Below, in pieces: positions 1 to 11,286 of a stretch of 64,000 nucleotides of DNA. The translations under genes and the position numbers were made by a program. The stretch is from assembly GCA_022225965.2 (NCBI GenBank), contig JAKJXP020000060.1, forward strand, positions 62,001 through 126,000, in the 5' to 3' direction. Within the stretch, counting starts at the first letter, position 1. Each line of letters starts with the position of its first letter. The notes beneath the pieces were generated by a model that saw only the letters and a list, made by a program, of their open reading frames with translations, searched no databases and was not told where the DNA came from. Source of the DNA: Diatrype stigma (lineage: Eukaryota > Ascomycota > Sordariomycetes > Xylariales > Diatrypaceae).

Positions 1-2766
1 ATTCTGCCCCATTTGAAGTACAAGTACATAAAACCCGACCGCCCAAAGGTCCGATCTCCATGGGTTGTTTCATGGACTTGGAGAGCGCGAAAGAGAACCA
101 TCATAATTCGTTAGAAGGTATATGACTATAGGGCAGAGGAAAATGCTACAAGCTGGTGCGCTGAAGAGATCAACCGTGTATGCATGCTCAGGACTTGATT
201 GGATCAGGGGCTCCATGATTGTAGGGTTACCCCTTTTCTGGCCTTCGGCGTCGAGATCTCTTCCGAATTTTTATTGATGAGTCAAGTGTGCAAAGTGAAG
301 GCTACACATAAGAAAGATAATTGGACTCCATATCGAATGGAGCTGAGCCCCTATTATGGGGTCAAGGATGTACTTACGTAAGCAGACTATAGCCAACCGT
401 CTTGAGAGGATGTACATTGAACTCGCGGGATATGGGAATAAAATCATCAGCAGAGTCCCGCAGCTGTCGATGGCGTCGAGCCCGGATCCGGTTCCAGCGT
501 CGCTGCCTTGCTGGAAGCCGCCGACACTAGGATTCCAACGAGCTGCTGCGAGAAGTACATGCCTACTTTGTACTGCGGGATGGGCTCGGCGTCGTTGGTG
601 GCCGTGCTGACAAGCGTCCCGACCTGTTGCAGGGATGGTGCGTCAGCCGGGAGCCACCTTTAGTGCGACGGCATCGGTGGCCATCTCCCCCATAATGCGC
701 CTGATGATGTCAAAGTGGACCGTTACGGCACCGTTTTAGTCTTCAACGGCAGATCTATGGTGGCTGTTCAGTCATCGATGGTGGCTTTTTGGCCGTCGAT
801 GGCCGGCATGAGCCCCTTGCGTTGGCTGCATCTCTCGTCGGAGCTCAGCTGCTGATTGACGAGGCGCCACGAGGTAGTAGCGCTCGACTGGGACGGCTTC
901 TCGAGATGGAAGACTCGCATAGGCTTCCAGACAGCGCAGTAAGTGCTATAGACGCGAGTCTTCATGATGCCTGGGGTGTACATAGGTATGGTCCGGAACT
1001 AGGCGGCATATCTCGAGATCAGAAACAGATAACCCAACGTATGCATGCAACAGGCAAGATCGATTTTATTCAAGGGATTCCTCGTACACTTCGAATTAGC
1101 TATACAAACCGTCAATTCTGGGTATGAGATAGCTTGGCTTGCGTGTAGTAAACTCATCGGAATTCATCGGGAGTTGCAGGCCAAGATGACGCTACCTACG
1201 GCATTGGTCGGTCACAGCATAGCGGCTGGCGTAATGGGGCTGTCGGTGCTGTTCGCGCGGGTAATGCTCAACTACTGCGCTTTCTATTCCGCTATTGGAC
1301 ACCGATCGATGATTGAGTTGAACGCAGATCCGCTTGGTAGCTCAAGTAAAAACGCCTTGGGCTGATTCGAATAACTAATAGCTGGTTAGGGGTACTTATG
1401 GGGGTAGCATCCGAACATGCGTTAGAGAGCGGGAAGATCCGTTTTCAAGGGGGATATAACAAGCCACTTTACCGTTACCCGGTTGTGTATTACCCTCTTT
1501 TCCATATATACGTGAGAAATCTCTACAGAGCCTGGAATCTTGCAAATTTCAAATAGCAGGTCGGTGATGATCAGGGGTCGAAAATCATCCAACTACAAGC
1601 GACATCACCTTGTTTTCTCTTGATACCAAGTAATCGCACCTATGACTGCCTGAAAAGCTGCTGATACAGTTCTATATTTCACTTGTATCATTCCCAATTA
1701 GCATCTGACGGGCGAATTACACTCTGCCCCTTAACAAAGAGGCTATCATGCATATGGTCAGTATTGCTCCCATGTGTGGCGATTTCAGGGGCAACGCTAG
1801 TGGCGTTTGTAGCATCTGTAACCCTAAGCCTCCAATAGATTTAGTTACATATCTAATCATAATTCCGGCAAAGTTGGAGAGCGCAGCAATTGATGCTAAT
1901 TCTAGAAGCTGATAGAAGAGGCTTCTTGGCATGGCAGTGCCGTTGTAAGCTGTGGGTGCTGAAACGCAAGGCAGTCGATCAAGACGCAAGACCTGGGAAC
2001 AACTTGCTTTTAACGTAGAAAAACCTAGCACTGTTTAACCATTGCAGTAGCTGAAGATATACTTCTTTTCTTGTGTATAAAGACATTAGTTAAGTAGCAG
2101 CCTTTGCTCGGAGTTTGTACCCATCTACGCGTTTGCACGGCTGCAGACTGAGCTGAAGTTCAAATGCGACGTTGTAAGACGGCGTATTGTTGACCCGTTT
2201 ATACTAGGTGGTTTTCAAATCTGTAGTACAGAATTTAGTTAACCCGAGGCTTGTATTGATGTACCGAGACCAAACATTTCATACAACATGTCAAGATGAA
2301 AAGAATCGTTGAGTTTTGGTTAACATGGTATACAACTCTTCAAATATATTTAGTAGAACCGATCGTCAAAGGTAACTTATCCACACTAACCACAAGCTGT
2401 AAACTAGGTTGACGGTCATTTCAGGTAGGTTTTCAGCTCCAACAAACGCCCGGGTTCTTGTAGTTCAGAGTGTGAAAGAAGGCTAGGAATGGAGGCCTTG
2501 GGTAACATCATGACTTCAATGCAGCTAAGACTGCAATGGATTTACAACTCCTGCATTATATACCATAGGTGGCTGAGACCTTTAACATGAACAGGGCAAT
2601 GCGTAATTTCGAAAGGAGTGGTCATAAAGACTAAGAATTAAAAGAGAATATACAACCTTGGATATTGCTTGCTAAGTATAAATCCTCTAAGTCTCTCCAA
2701 AGCAGGTCTTTAGATCTTTGGGAAGACCCTATACGATATTATAGAGTACCAAGAAGCCACGAAATC
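1..2766. other. Gene-poor stretch, no supported gene
   Basis: I see no reading frame here that I can defend. Open frames are short, lack recognisable domains and overlap on both strands. The frame at 1045-1365 contains a GHS-type motif that recalls an acyltransferase active site, but its surroundings do not match a polyketide synthase. The frame at 1717-2031 on the minus strand is unrecognised. The area may contain mutated gene relics. Confidence 0.5.
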
Positions 2767-3581
2767 ATGTTTGGGACGTTGCGAATCGGTCATGATAATA
2801 GCGAAGCCCAGTTCATCGACCGCACGGGAAGCATCCTAGGGGATGCAGCGATGCAGCGGATAGCATGCGACTTCTGTCGGGCTAAGAAGGTGAGCTACAG
2901 TTAGGTACCTGATCCAAATATGACCTCATAATGATGCTGATTAGACTGAAGCTCAGGTGTAGCGGACAAAGATCGGGATGCAACAGGTGCACGACTGCCA
3001 GTGTGCCCTGTGTTTATTCCCCAGCTACTCATAGTCGAGGCACACAGAAGCTCATCAACAAACATGGCACCTCGACCTGGAGAAAGGCAATCGAGAGACG
3101 CAGGAGCACCCGTCACACGGAAACATCGAGGCCTAACCATCTTTCACCTCCTCGAAAATATCTAGATAGCTATGGACATTACTCGACACATAGTTCGAAC
3201 CAGGACGTTGACCATGGATCTGAACAACAGCCGCCACAAAGGTCATACCAGCAAAATCTGCAAACCTCAGGCATGGTGGATATCTCAGGCCAGCCCTCTA
3301 TGGATGATTTCCGTTTCATATTGGCCGGGTTCGAAGACGATAACAAGACCTTATTATACCAGCCTCCAATCTCGACAGCGGTTGATTTCTTCGACTATTC
3401 AGTAGGTACCGATGACCACTGGGCCTCATTAGCTACAGTCGTGGGTAACTCATACTTCTCCAATCCGATGGGGATGACATATGATGATTTCCAATATGGC
3501 GACGATCCCTATAAATACAGCTTCACATCCCCTTCACCACAGTCTTCATGCTTTGGCGCCATTCAACATACCCGAGAATGA
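2767..3581 (+). CDS. Zn2Cys6 transcription regulator, probably truncated
   Basis: This is a fungal DNA-binding regulator with an N-terminal zinc binuclear cluster. Exon 1 is 2767-2889, a 62-nt GT-AG intron follows (2890-2951), and exon 2 is 2952-3581. Splicing creates the cluster C-x2-C-x6-C-x6-C-x2-C-x6-C, beginning ACDFCRAKK and continuing LRCSG. The start could be the ATG at 2767 or the one at 2851. The cluster is followed by a basic stretch (WRKAIERRRS) and a polar, low-complexity tail, as in pathway-specific regulators of secondary metabolism. The frame stops after about 250 residues. A plausible continuation lies in another frame at about 3540-3760 and runs into a G16 tract. No Fungal_trans or AflR-type C-terminal domain follows. 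I cannot tell whether this is a frameshifted pseudogene, a missed intron or an assembly error. Confidence 0.6.
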
Positions 3582-3766
3582 AACATCCTGTTTACCATCT
3601 TCGAAATCCAAAATATTTATCGAATTTGAAGGACCGATGGATGGTCATAGCTTAACCACATCAGGGGGGGTTGCTATAGATCAGATGAGGCCCTATGCTT
3701 TGGGTCTGTCCAAAGAACTGTCGACATATCAGAGCTTGTTCCAACAATTGTGTATTATTAATACGA

Positions 3767-3782
3767 GGGGGGGGGGGGGGGG
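3767..3782. repeat. G16 homopolymer
   Basis: A run of sixteen G ends the alternative-frame continuation of the Zn2Cys6 regulator. A second G16 run lies at 10954-10969. Its length may be misread. Confidence 0.9.
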
Positions 3783-3978
3783 ACGCAGAGCCCATATGCT
3801 ATGAACTTGAGGCAGGGTAAGGGTTCTTAAGAGCCTAGAGTTAATGCTACTCTAATTAAGCCGAAAAGGGAGAGTTATTTCTTCAGGGATCGTTACGTCA
3901 GCGTTAGAAGCACAAGAGCTCATAATAGTTTGCTATGGACTTGGAGAATTTCTGTCAATGTCTAGCGTGCCGAGGCAT

Positions 3979-4140
3979 TGTCAGTTTTTGTATAGGATCA
4001 GAGTGCCAGGGCAACCTTTCGTATTAACAACAGTCTAAAACCTAACCTTCTAGGATTCTAGGAAGCCTAAAAGCCGTACGGACCTGTATTTATACCCCTC
4101 ACGAGCCCCTATAGGGGTTACGTAACGCCATACCCTAACA
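3979..4140 (-). repeat. LTR (left copy)
   Basis: This 162-bp terminal repeat is preceded by the GGCAT duplication. Most differences from the right copy are G-to-A or C-to-T changes in this copy, for example CCTAACA against CCTGACA at the end. Confidence 0.85.
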
Positions 4141-4191
4141 GAGCCCCCCTTTTTCTAGGGTTTTGTCCCCAAAACCAAAGGCGCCGGCATG
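4141..4191 (-). repeat. Purine tract and its internal duplicate next to the left LTR
   Basis: On the minus strand a G-rich purine tract abuts the LTR, as expected for the second-strand priming site. A similar block of about 50 bp, including the CGCCGGCA tail, recurs at about 4586-4638, so this end of the interior has been duplicated. Confidence 0.55.
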
Positions 4192-4370
4192 GTTCGCGAT
4201 ATCCATCAGTTTTATCGCGACGATCCAGCCGTTTAATCGGTACGTTCTTTTTTTCATTTATTATAACTTTATCCATTAACTTTTTCCATTAACCTTATTT
4301 ATTAATTCCATTTATCTTTATTGCAACGATTTAGCCGCTTAATCGATACGTCCTTTTTTCCGTTTATCGA

Positions 4371-4557
4371 TTCCATTTATTAGCTTTATTTATTAACTTT
4401 ATTTATTAGCTTTATTTATTAGCTTTATTTATTAGCTTTATTTATTAGCTTTATTTATTAGCTTTATTTATTAGCTTTATTCATTAATTTTATTTATTAG
4501 CTTTATTTATTAGCTTTATTTATTAGCTTTATTTATTAACTTTATTTATTAACTTTA
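4371..4557. repeat. 13-bp AT-rich tandem repeat
   Basis: About fourteen imperfect copies of the 13-bp unit AGCTTTATTTATT lie inside the LTR element. Variants (AACTTT, TTCATT) are scattered through the array. Looser related sequence extends upstream to about 4250. Confidence 0.8.
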
Positions 4558-5397
4558 CATAACGGTTTCGATGCATTCTTTTTATTACAGAACAGCCCCC
4601 TTTTTTTTAGGATTTTGTCCTAAAACCAAAAACGCCGGCAGCTTATTTTTATATTCGCGTTTGCAACAACATAATAACGCATTTACAACGATTATTAATC
4701 GATCCGGCCATTTTATTTTCTCGAATGCCGCAATTAATTAAACGTTACGTAATAATTTAGCTACGCATTCGTAACGATTATAATCTTGGCCGTTTTATAT
4801 TTTCGGATGCCATTTTAACGTAACGAAATAACAGCCCGTTTTTAATAACTTTAACGTAACGGCATAATAATGCGTTCGTAACGATTACGATTTCGGTTTG
4901 GCCGTTTTACGTTTTCGAACGCCATCCATTTATTGCAACGGCATTCGTAACGGTTACGATTATAACAACTCGTTATCGTTTTATATTTTCGGACGCCGCT
5001 TATTTAAGGCAACGGCATAACAGTTCGTTCATATTAATTACGACGAATAATCTGGCCATTTTACATTTTCGAATGCCACTTTAATGCAGCGATATAACAG
5101 CGCGTTCGTAACGATTACGATTCGATCCGGCCATTTTACATTTTCGAATGCCATCCATTTATTACAGCGGCATAGCAACGCGTTCGCAACGGCATAGCAG
5201 CCCGCTTTTAACGATTACGATTCGATCCGGCCATCTTATTTTTTCGAATGTCGCAATTAATTAAACGTTACGTAACGATTTAGTTACGTATTCGTAACGG
5301 CACAGCAATTCGTTCGCATCAATTACGACGACGAATTATTTAGCCATCTTATATTTTCGGATGCTATTCCATTATAACGGCATAATAACGCATTCGT

Positions 5398-5885
5398 AAC
5401 GGTTACGATTTAACCCGGCCATTTTACATTCTCGGATGCCGCGATTACGATTATAATCCTGGCCGTTTTATATTTTCGGACGCCATTTATTCATTATAGC
5501 GGCATAGTAACGCGTTCGGAACGGTTACGATTCGACCCGGCCATTTTATATTTTCGGATGCCGCAATTACGATTATAATTCTGGCCGTTTTACATTTTCG
5601 GACGCCATTTATTCATTACAGCGGCATAATAACGCGTTCGCAACGGTTACGATTCGATCCGGCCATTTTACATTCTCGGATGCCGCAATTACGATTATAA
5701 TCCTGGCCGTTTTATATTTTCGGACGCTACTTATTTATTATAACGGCATAGCAACGCGTTCGTAACGGTTACGATTCGATCCGGCCATTTTATATTTTCG
5801 AATGCCGCAATTAATTAAACGTTACGCAACGGTTATGCGTCAACCTAGCTATTTTACATTTTCGGATGCCACTTATTTATCGTAA
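5398..5885. repeat. 122-bp higher-order tandem repeat
   Basis: The phrase AACGGTTACG recurs at 5398, 5520, 5642 and 5764, giving an exact 122-bp period. Each unit holds two related half-units of about 61 bp with the phrases GGCCATTTTA...TTCGGATGCCG and GGCCGTTTTA...TTCGGACGCC. Looser copies extend back to about 4640. The array makes up much of the element interior. Confidence 0.8.
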
Positions 5886-6326
5886 CGGCATAATAACGCG
5901 TTCGTAACGATTCCGTTCCGAACTTTTAAAGCAATCGCGATATAATATAACAAAAAATCGAACAATAGCGACGACGAAAATACGCAACGAAGTAACGGCG
6001 ACGACGATAACTTTAATTATTCGACCGAAGGATCCAGTTCGTAATAATTCGTATAACGACGGCATAACTTTAATTACTCGATTAAAGAATTTAGCCAATT
6101 CGCAATAATTCGTATAACGACGGCATCATTAATATTTAACTCGGTAATAACGAAGCCAAATATTTCGTACCAAGAAATTACTACTGGAAATAGCTACGTC
6201 AGCAATCGGTTAAAGCGGGGTAATACGTATAACAAACGACGAGAACACGCAGCAAAGTAACGGCAACGACGTAACTAATTGCCCTAACGCCTTAACGGTC
6301 TGACCTTTAATGAAAAGGTTTCAGTC

Positions 6327-6488
6327 TGTTAGTTTTTGTGTAGGATCAGAGTGCCAGGGCAACCTTTCGTATTAACAACAGTTTGAAACCTGACCTTCTA
6401 GGATTCTAGGAAGCCTAAAAGCCGTACGGACCTGTATTTATACCCCTCACGAGCCCCTGTAGGGGTCACGTGACGCCATACCCTGACA
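6327..6488 (-). repeat. LTR (right copy)
   Basis: This 162-bp terminal repeat is followed by GGCAT (6489-6493), matching the left flank. On the minus strand it is the 5-prime LTR. No clear tRNA primer-binding site was recognised just inside it. Confidence 0.85.
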
Positions 6489-6493
6489 GGCAT

Positions 6494-7216
6494 CGAATAC
6501 AGTAGTTAGCAGTCTCCAAATGACTCCCACACACCACTACTCTTAAGGTCTTTTGGAGTGTTTTTGAGAAAAAGAAAGAATTTACCCAAAAGCACAACCA
6601 CGCAACTTTAGAGCCTTGTCGGAATGGAAGCACGAGATCTGTATGGAGAAGTATAGTTCACTAACAAGAAATAGGGGCTTGTTGGCTCAGTGTAGTTTAA
6701 CGAGTTTGGTGTGTCATTCATGAGAAGCTTTGCGCAGTTGTAGAGTAGATAAATTCTAGAAAATCGACATAACCCTTGTTCGCTGCAATTTTGATATGAT
6801 GTGATATGCTAATGGTGCTTGGTGCTATTCAGAGTAGTCTGGTGGCCAATTAACTGACCAAATGGAAACAAACTTTGGAGTGAATGGAGTTAAAGTCGGA
6901 CGGACTTAAGAAAATGTTTACCGAGATGTCTCGACTTTGTAAGGTTCATATCTTCTCTTTCTACATTCCGTTAAGCCATGGCCACATAAATGGATTGACC
7001 GGCAGGTAAGAGTCAGGATCTATCTGACCTCGGACATCTCGGCCCTCGACATTGCGTGCGGCGCAGCGATAGTCGGGGCCGATGTTTAGATGAATGTACT
7101 TATATTATATACTGTAGTTACTACTCTGTATTAATCATATCCTACCTCCTCGACCAACAATTATTTCGTCAACCTATTAAACAGTCTGCTCCTCTTTATC
7201 TCTTCTAGCCGTCATC
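6494..7216. other. Intergenic, upstream of the FAD oxidoreductase
   Basis: No gene was recognised. The last 100 bp are pyrimidine-rich, as in many fungal promoters and 5-prime leaders, and end in CATC just before the start codon at 7217. Confidence 0.5.
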
Positions 7217-8404
7217 ATGGCAAAGACCGTAGTTGTTCTTGGGGCCGGCCTGGTGGGCGTGCCATTGACGCATTACCTGCTAAGAAAGGCGGCAATTTCC
7301 CGGGTCGTGCTGGTATCGCCGAACGAAGAATTCTACTGGAACCTATCATCGCCCCGTGTGATTGCCGCTCCGGCGTTGATCCCCGAAAACAAGTATCTCT
7401 TTACGATCGCGAAGGAGTTTGCCAGGTATCCTAAGGATAAGTTCGAGTTCGTCGTGGGTAAGGCCGAGACTTTAGACCCGGCCAAGAACTCCGTCGCCGT
7501 GAAGCTGAACGACGGCGGGTCCCGCACTATCGATTACCACACGGTCTTCGTGACCACGGGCTCGCGGTACCGCGAGAGCATGCCGTGGAAGAACCTCGAG
7601 ACATCCCAGCAGACGCGGGCCGCGATCGCCCAGCTGCAAAGGGAGGTCCAGGCCGCCAAGTCGATAGTGGTAGCCGGCGCCGGCGTGACGGGCGTCGAAT
7701 TCGCCGGTGAGCTAGCCGCGCAGTTCTGCAAGAACGGCGGCGGCGTGGAAAAGGAAGTCACGCTCGTCTCCTCGGACCCGCTGCCCCTCGAGCCCCGGCT
7801 CCTGGAGAGCGTGCGGGAGATCGCGAAACAGGAGCTCGAGCAGCTCGGCGTCAGGTTCATCGGCGGCGCGCGCATCACTAAAACCAGCACCAGCACGTCC
7901 GGCGACGAGCAGCAGCAGCAGCCGAAGACGCTCGAGCTGACGAAGGCCGACGGCAGCACCCAGACCATCACGGCGGACGTGATCATCCCGACCTACGGCC
8001 TCGTCCCGAACGCCGAGTTCGCGCCCGCCAGCATGCGGGACGGCTCCGGACGGCTGCGGACGGACAAGCGCCTCCGGGCCGCCGGGCACGAGAACGTCTT
8101 CGTGCTCGGCGACGTGGGGAACCTGCAGCGGCCGCAGGCGTCCCACGCGGAGTTCCAGCTGCGCCACCTGATGGCGCAGCTGGACCCGTACCTGGAATCG
8201 GGGCGGGGCCCCGAGGAATACCAGTTCGACGCCGATAAGGTGACGCTGGGGCTGACGATCGGGCCGGACCGCGGCACGGGGCAGATCGGCGCCGACGTGC
8301 TGCCGAGCGATGCCGCCGCCAAGATCAAGCGGAGGCACATCGGCGCGAGTCACACGGCGGAGTACGCGGCGGGGGTGGAGGGTATGAGAGGTGCTTGGCC
8401 TTGA
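7217..8404 (+). CDS. AIF/FSP1-like FAD-dependent NAD(P)H oxidoreductase
   Basis: This intronless gene encodes 395 residues of the pyridine nucleotide-disulphide oxidoreductase family. The closest resemblance is to AIFM2/FSP1 and AMID-type proteins, which pass electrons from NAD(P)H through FAD to quinone-like acceptors. A dinucleotide-binding motif GAGLVG sits at residues 9-14 for FAD. A second, GAGVTG, at 154-159 begins the NAD(P)H domain. VLGDVG near 296-301 is the late FAD-contacting segment. Length and order fit the family. An ATSGxR-like segment appears as VFVTTGSR. A polar insert with a Gln run occurs at about 222-238. The start follows a pyrimidine-rich leader. No signal peptide is visible. 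Substrate and compartment cannot be read from the sequence. Confidence 0.88.
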   Translation: MAKTVVVLGAGLVGVPLTHYLLRKAAISRVVLVSPNEEFYWNLSSPRVIAAPALIPENKYLFTIAKEFARYPKDKFEFVVGKAETLDPAKNSVAVKLNDGGSRTIDYHTVFVTTGSRYRESMPWKNLETSQQTRAAIAQLQREVQAAKSIVVAGAGVTGVEFAGELAAQFCKNGGGVEKEVTLVSSDPLPLEPRLLESVREIAKQELEQLGVRFIGGARITKTSTSTSGDEQQQQPKTLELTKADGSTQTITADVIIPTYGLVPNAEFAPASMRDGSGRLRTDKRLRAAGHENVFVLGDVGNLQRPQASHAEFQLRHLMAQLDPYLESGRGPEEYQFDADKVTLGLTIGPDRGTGQIGADVLPSDAAAKIKRRHIGASHTAEYAAGVEGMRGAWP

Positions 8405-10953
8405 AGTGTGAGACCCACGGTTGAGGAAGGCGGCTCAGAGGCTGCGGGATAGGATGCATTTTCAGGGGTTGGTTCATTTACGGTTGTTTGGTTTTACCAT
8501 ACCGTCAATAATTCATTGCGTTCCTACGTACCTTCTACAATTGGATTTCTCTTATTCCAAGAATTCCATGTGCTCACAATGTCCCGTGCCCTCTAAGTAT
8601 CTCTAAATGAGTGCGCAATACCTAATATCTGGTAATGATCAGGGGTTGCTGACATCTGCTAACATAGGCTACTCAAAAGCTTGTATGCTGTTTTATATGC
8701 CACCAGGATGGCGTAGACCCGGGAATACTACAGCTGATCGGTAGACATACTGGTCAAATGGCGGAGAGCAGCAAGCTCTGCTACTGTGTGAACGGTGAGA
8801 ACTCGGACATACAAGGTTTAGTCTTTGGCCCGGGAACTCGGAGCTTCCGGTTGTTGACCCACAATTATATCGGGCTTGTATTGTGGAGCCGTTTCCGTCG
8901 CTTGCCCGTTAGACGACATCCTGAGGTACCTTTCGGCAAGTTCATGAGTTCCCATGCGTAATCCAAAATATGCAATGATTTCTTCTCCTGTTAAAATCCT
9001 TCCCCTAGGTACGCTTAACATTTTTTTCATTTCTTTTTCCAACATAAGCAATTGAGATACATAGACCTAGGTAGTACATTGAGGTAATTTCCAATACCGC
9101 CAGAGCTGGGGGTAAAACCATGGCCTATTGGACTAGGCTTCGGGGGGTTCATAGAGCTGAGCTGGCGTCAAAAGCAAGCCGGATACTGTGGTGACTGTCT
9201 ATAGTTCCTAAAATAGACCATTCGCATTGGATCGGGGACGCATACAGTGGCAGGAGCGGTGTAACAAATGGTCCTTGGCTGGCTCCGCTACTATTTTCTA
9301 ATCATGACATCCTTTTCAATACAGTGTCTTACCAACATTTTCCATGTGTCGGATAGGACATGGACAAGAAGTGAACAGCTGGCGCTCCGGTATCCCAATT
9401 GAGCTTGCTTGTGGTTTGGGGAGACATGCAGCTGTCGGCTAGCGCTTAATGTGAACCATTGGACTAATAGGAGGGCCGTACAGCACTCATTGTGCAATTC
9501 AGGGGTAACATTATACCCTCACAAACTTGAATTTAAGCGCTTGGTGAAGGATTATGAAGGCGTGGCGCAAAAGGATTCATGTAAAAACAAGTAAGAATAG
9601 CAATCAACAACTATGCCGCGGTCAAGTCTACAGTAGAGGCCATATAGCCACCCGCCTGCGGAAACCTATCAGCACAAGAGGCCGTGGTGGCATAGGGTTG
9701 CGATACACATACCAGATGGCTAGATCCGATTCCCTCCTCAGTAATCCCGAGAATGAGCGCGCGGCATGCAAGAACCGTTAGGACGGATGAATGGCTCCCT
9801 GGGCCAGCTCTATCGGCGAATATGGAATGCGATATGCATACTACCAAGTGAACATGGATTCTGCCAGCGCATCTTGACTGGATTTGAAGTCAATAGTAGG
9901 TATCCAGACGGCCTGGCAGTTAGGAGTATTGGCCTATGTGGCTAGGTGTCAGTTCAAATACGCTAGAGTGCAGCCTCATTCATCACGACTGAGGGAGAGA
10001 AGGGAGAACACGGTGGAATGCCCCGCACTGGGTCTCGTATCTCGACTTTTGTGAGTTACATGGTAAAATAGTTAGACAGTGTGATGGTTCGTCCACTCCG
10101 TGACTGGAACTCGCAGGCTCGCAGCAACTGAGAAGCGGCAGCATTTGGCATCGGACTGGCAATGATTTGCTGTCAGGCCAGGTTAAGCTATGTGCGGACT
10201 GTACATACCTGTAGAATATCGAGGGATGGTGCCTGGATACTGCATGGCAGCACTAACGAAATGCAGTTAGTTGTATGCCGGTTCCTGGCACAAATGGCGG
10301 TTTCGTGGGGCCTATCGACGACTTGAGTCATCGAACACCTGTTGCAGGAAGTTCAATGCAGGTTGGGCCTCCCTACCTAAATAGGGACTCAAGTAGGTAT
10401 ATACCTAGGTAGGCAGGCATGCTATGTTCACTTATTGTATTTCGCAGGCATGCGCGAACTACACCTCTACACAAACTTCTTGTGCCCATAGATCTGATGT
10501 GACAATCACGACTCGACTTTTGCCCAGCTAATTCGCAATCAGTTGTATGTCATAGGCAGAATAGTTAAGGCTGGGCAGGCTGTGGGCAGTGGGCGGTGGG
10601 CGGTGGATGGTGGGGTAGATGCTCTAAATACTACATAGTAGACATTGCCTTATAAGCCCGGCAACCTCAGCCGTCGGATCGGTCCACGCATCTGAATGAA
10701 CGCATCATCCAGCTATACTTGGTTGATATACTATGTACGCCCTTGATTCGCCGGTCGAGATCCCATACGCATGTCTACTACCCAGGTAGACTAGGTGCTA
10801 TGTGTGCTCGACCGCTTCAACAGGATAACGTACAACGGATCCGGAACTGCAAGGGCAAGGGCTGTAGGGTATCCTCGCTGCAGTTACTACGTGCCTAACC
10901 TGGGACCGGACCGAGCTCAACATCTACCAGTAACACAATACTGCTGAACCACA

Positions 10954-10969
10954 GGGGGGGGGGGGGGGG
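10954..10969. repeat. G16 homopolymer
   Basis: A run of sixteen G lies in intergenic DNA, the same length as the run at 3767-3782. Confidence 0.9.
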
Positions 10970-11250
10970 AGAAACGAATAGTTGCATGTTGGATTCCCCG
11001 AAACTCCTGTTCCTGCTTACCTGTACAGGGATTACCTGGGTACGTATCCTATCCCTTAAACCTTTCGATCTGAGCGTTATGCTACGGTACCCGCTGCCAT
11101 TGGCCATTGGCCCGCCTAGTTCAGAAACAATGCTTTTCTCTTGTATAACAGCACGATAAGTCGGTAATGGCTACTACGTTATTGTGGTTTTTTCTTTCCA
11201 TCCGTGGTTCTTTTCCATCGCTGCCTGTTCGGGCTCTGCTGCAACCCACT

Positions 11251-11286
11251 ATGTGGGATATGTGGGATATGTGGGATATGTGGGAT
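11251..11286. repeat. 9-bp tandem repeat (ATGTGGGAT)
   Basis: Four head-to-tail copies of ATGTGGGAT lie in intergenic DNA. Confidence 0.85.

Larger units (their letters stand above)
3979..6488 (-). mobile_element. Non-autonomous LTR retroelement (TRIM/LARD-like)
   Basis: Two 162-bp direct repeats bound this 2,510-bp element. Each begins TG and ends CA, and the ends form a short inverted repeat (TGTCAG and CTGACA). It is flanked by a perfect 5-bp target-site duplication GGCAT (3974-3978 and 6489-6493). The minus strand is probably sense: the minus strand has a purine tract AAAAAGGGGGGCTC directly next to the left LTR, and each LTR contains TATAAATA in that orientation. The 2.2-kb interior has no gag or pol and consists mainly of tandem repeats, so movement would need enzymes from another element. 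The two LTRs differ at nine sites, all transitions, eight of them in CpA/TpG context, which fits RIP. The element lies about 400 bp downstream of the truncated Zn2Cys6 gene. Confidence 0.85.

Noticed and set aside
439..1000. GC-rich frames that could be a degenerate enzyme gene
   Set aside because: Frame changes repeatedly, no domain could be recognised and both strands are equally open.
1045..1365. GHSIAAG motif resembling a polyketide synthase acyltransferase active site
   Set aside because: The neighbouring residues do not follow the family pattern, the frame is short, and nothing else of a synthase is visible.
8818..9051. Minus-strand 77-codon frame with an orderly helix-like composition
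   Set aside because: It is too short and has no recognised family; it could be a relic, but nothing supports that.
9905..9975. TTCAAAT box suggesting a tRNA
   Set aside because: The five bases on each side do not form a T-stem.
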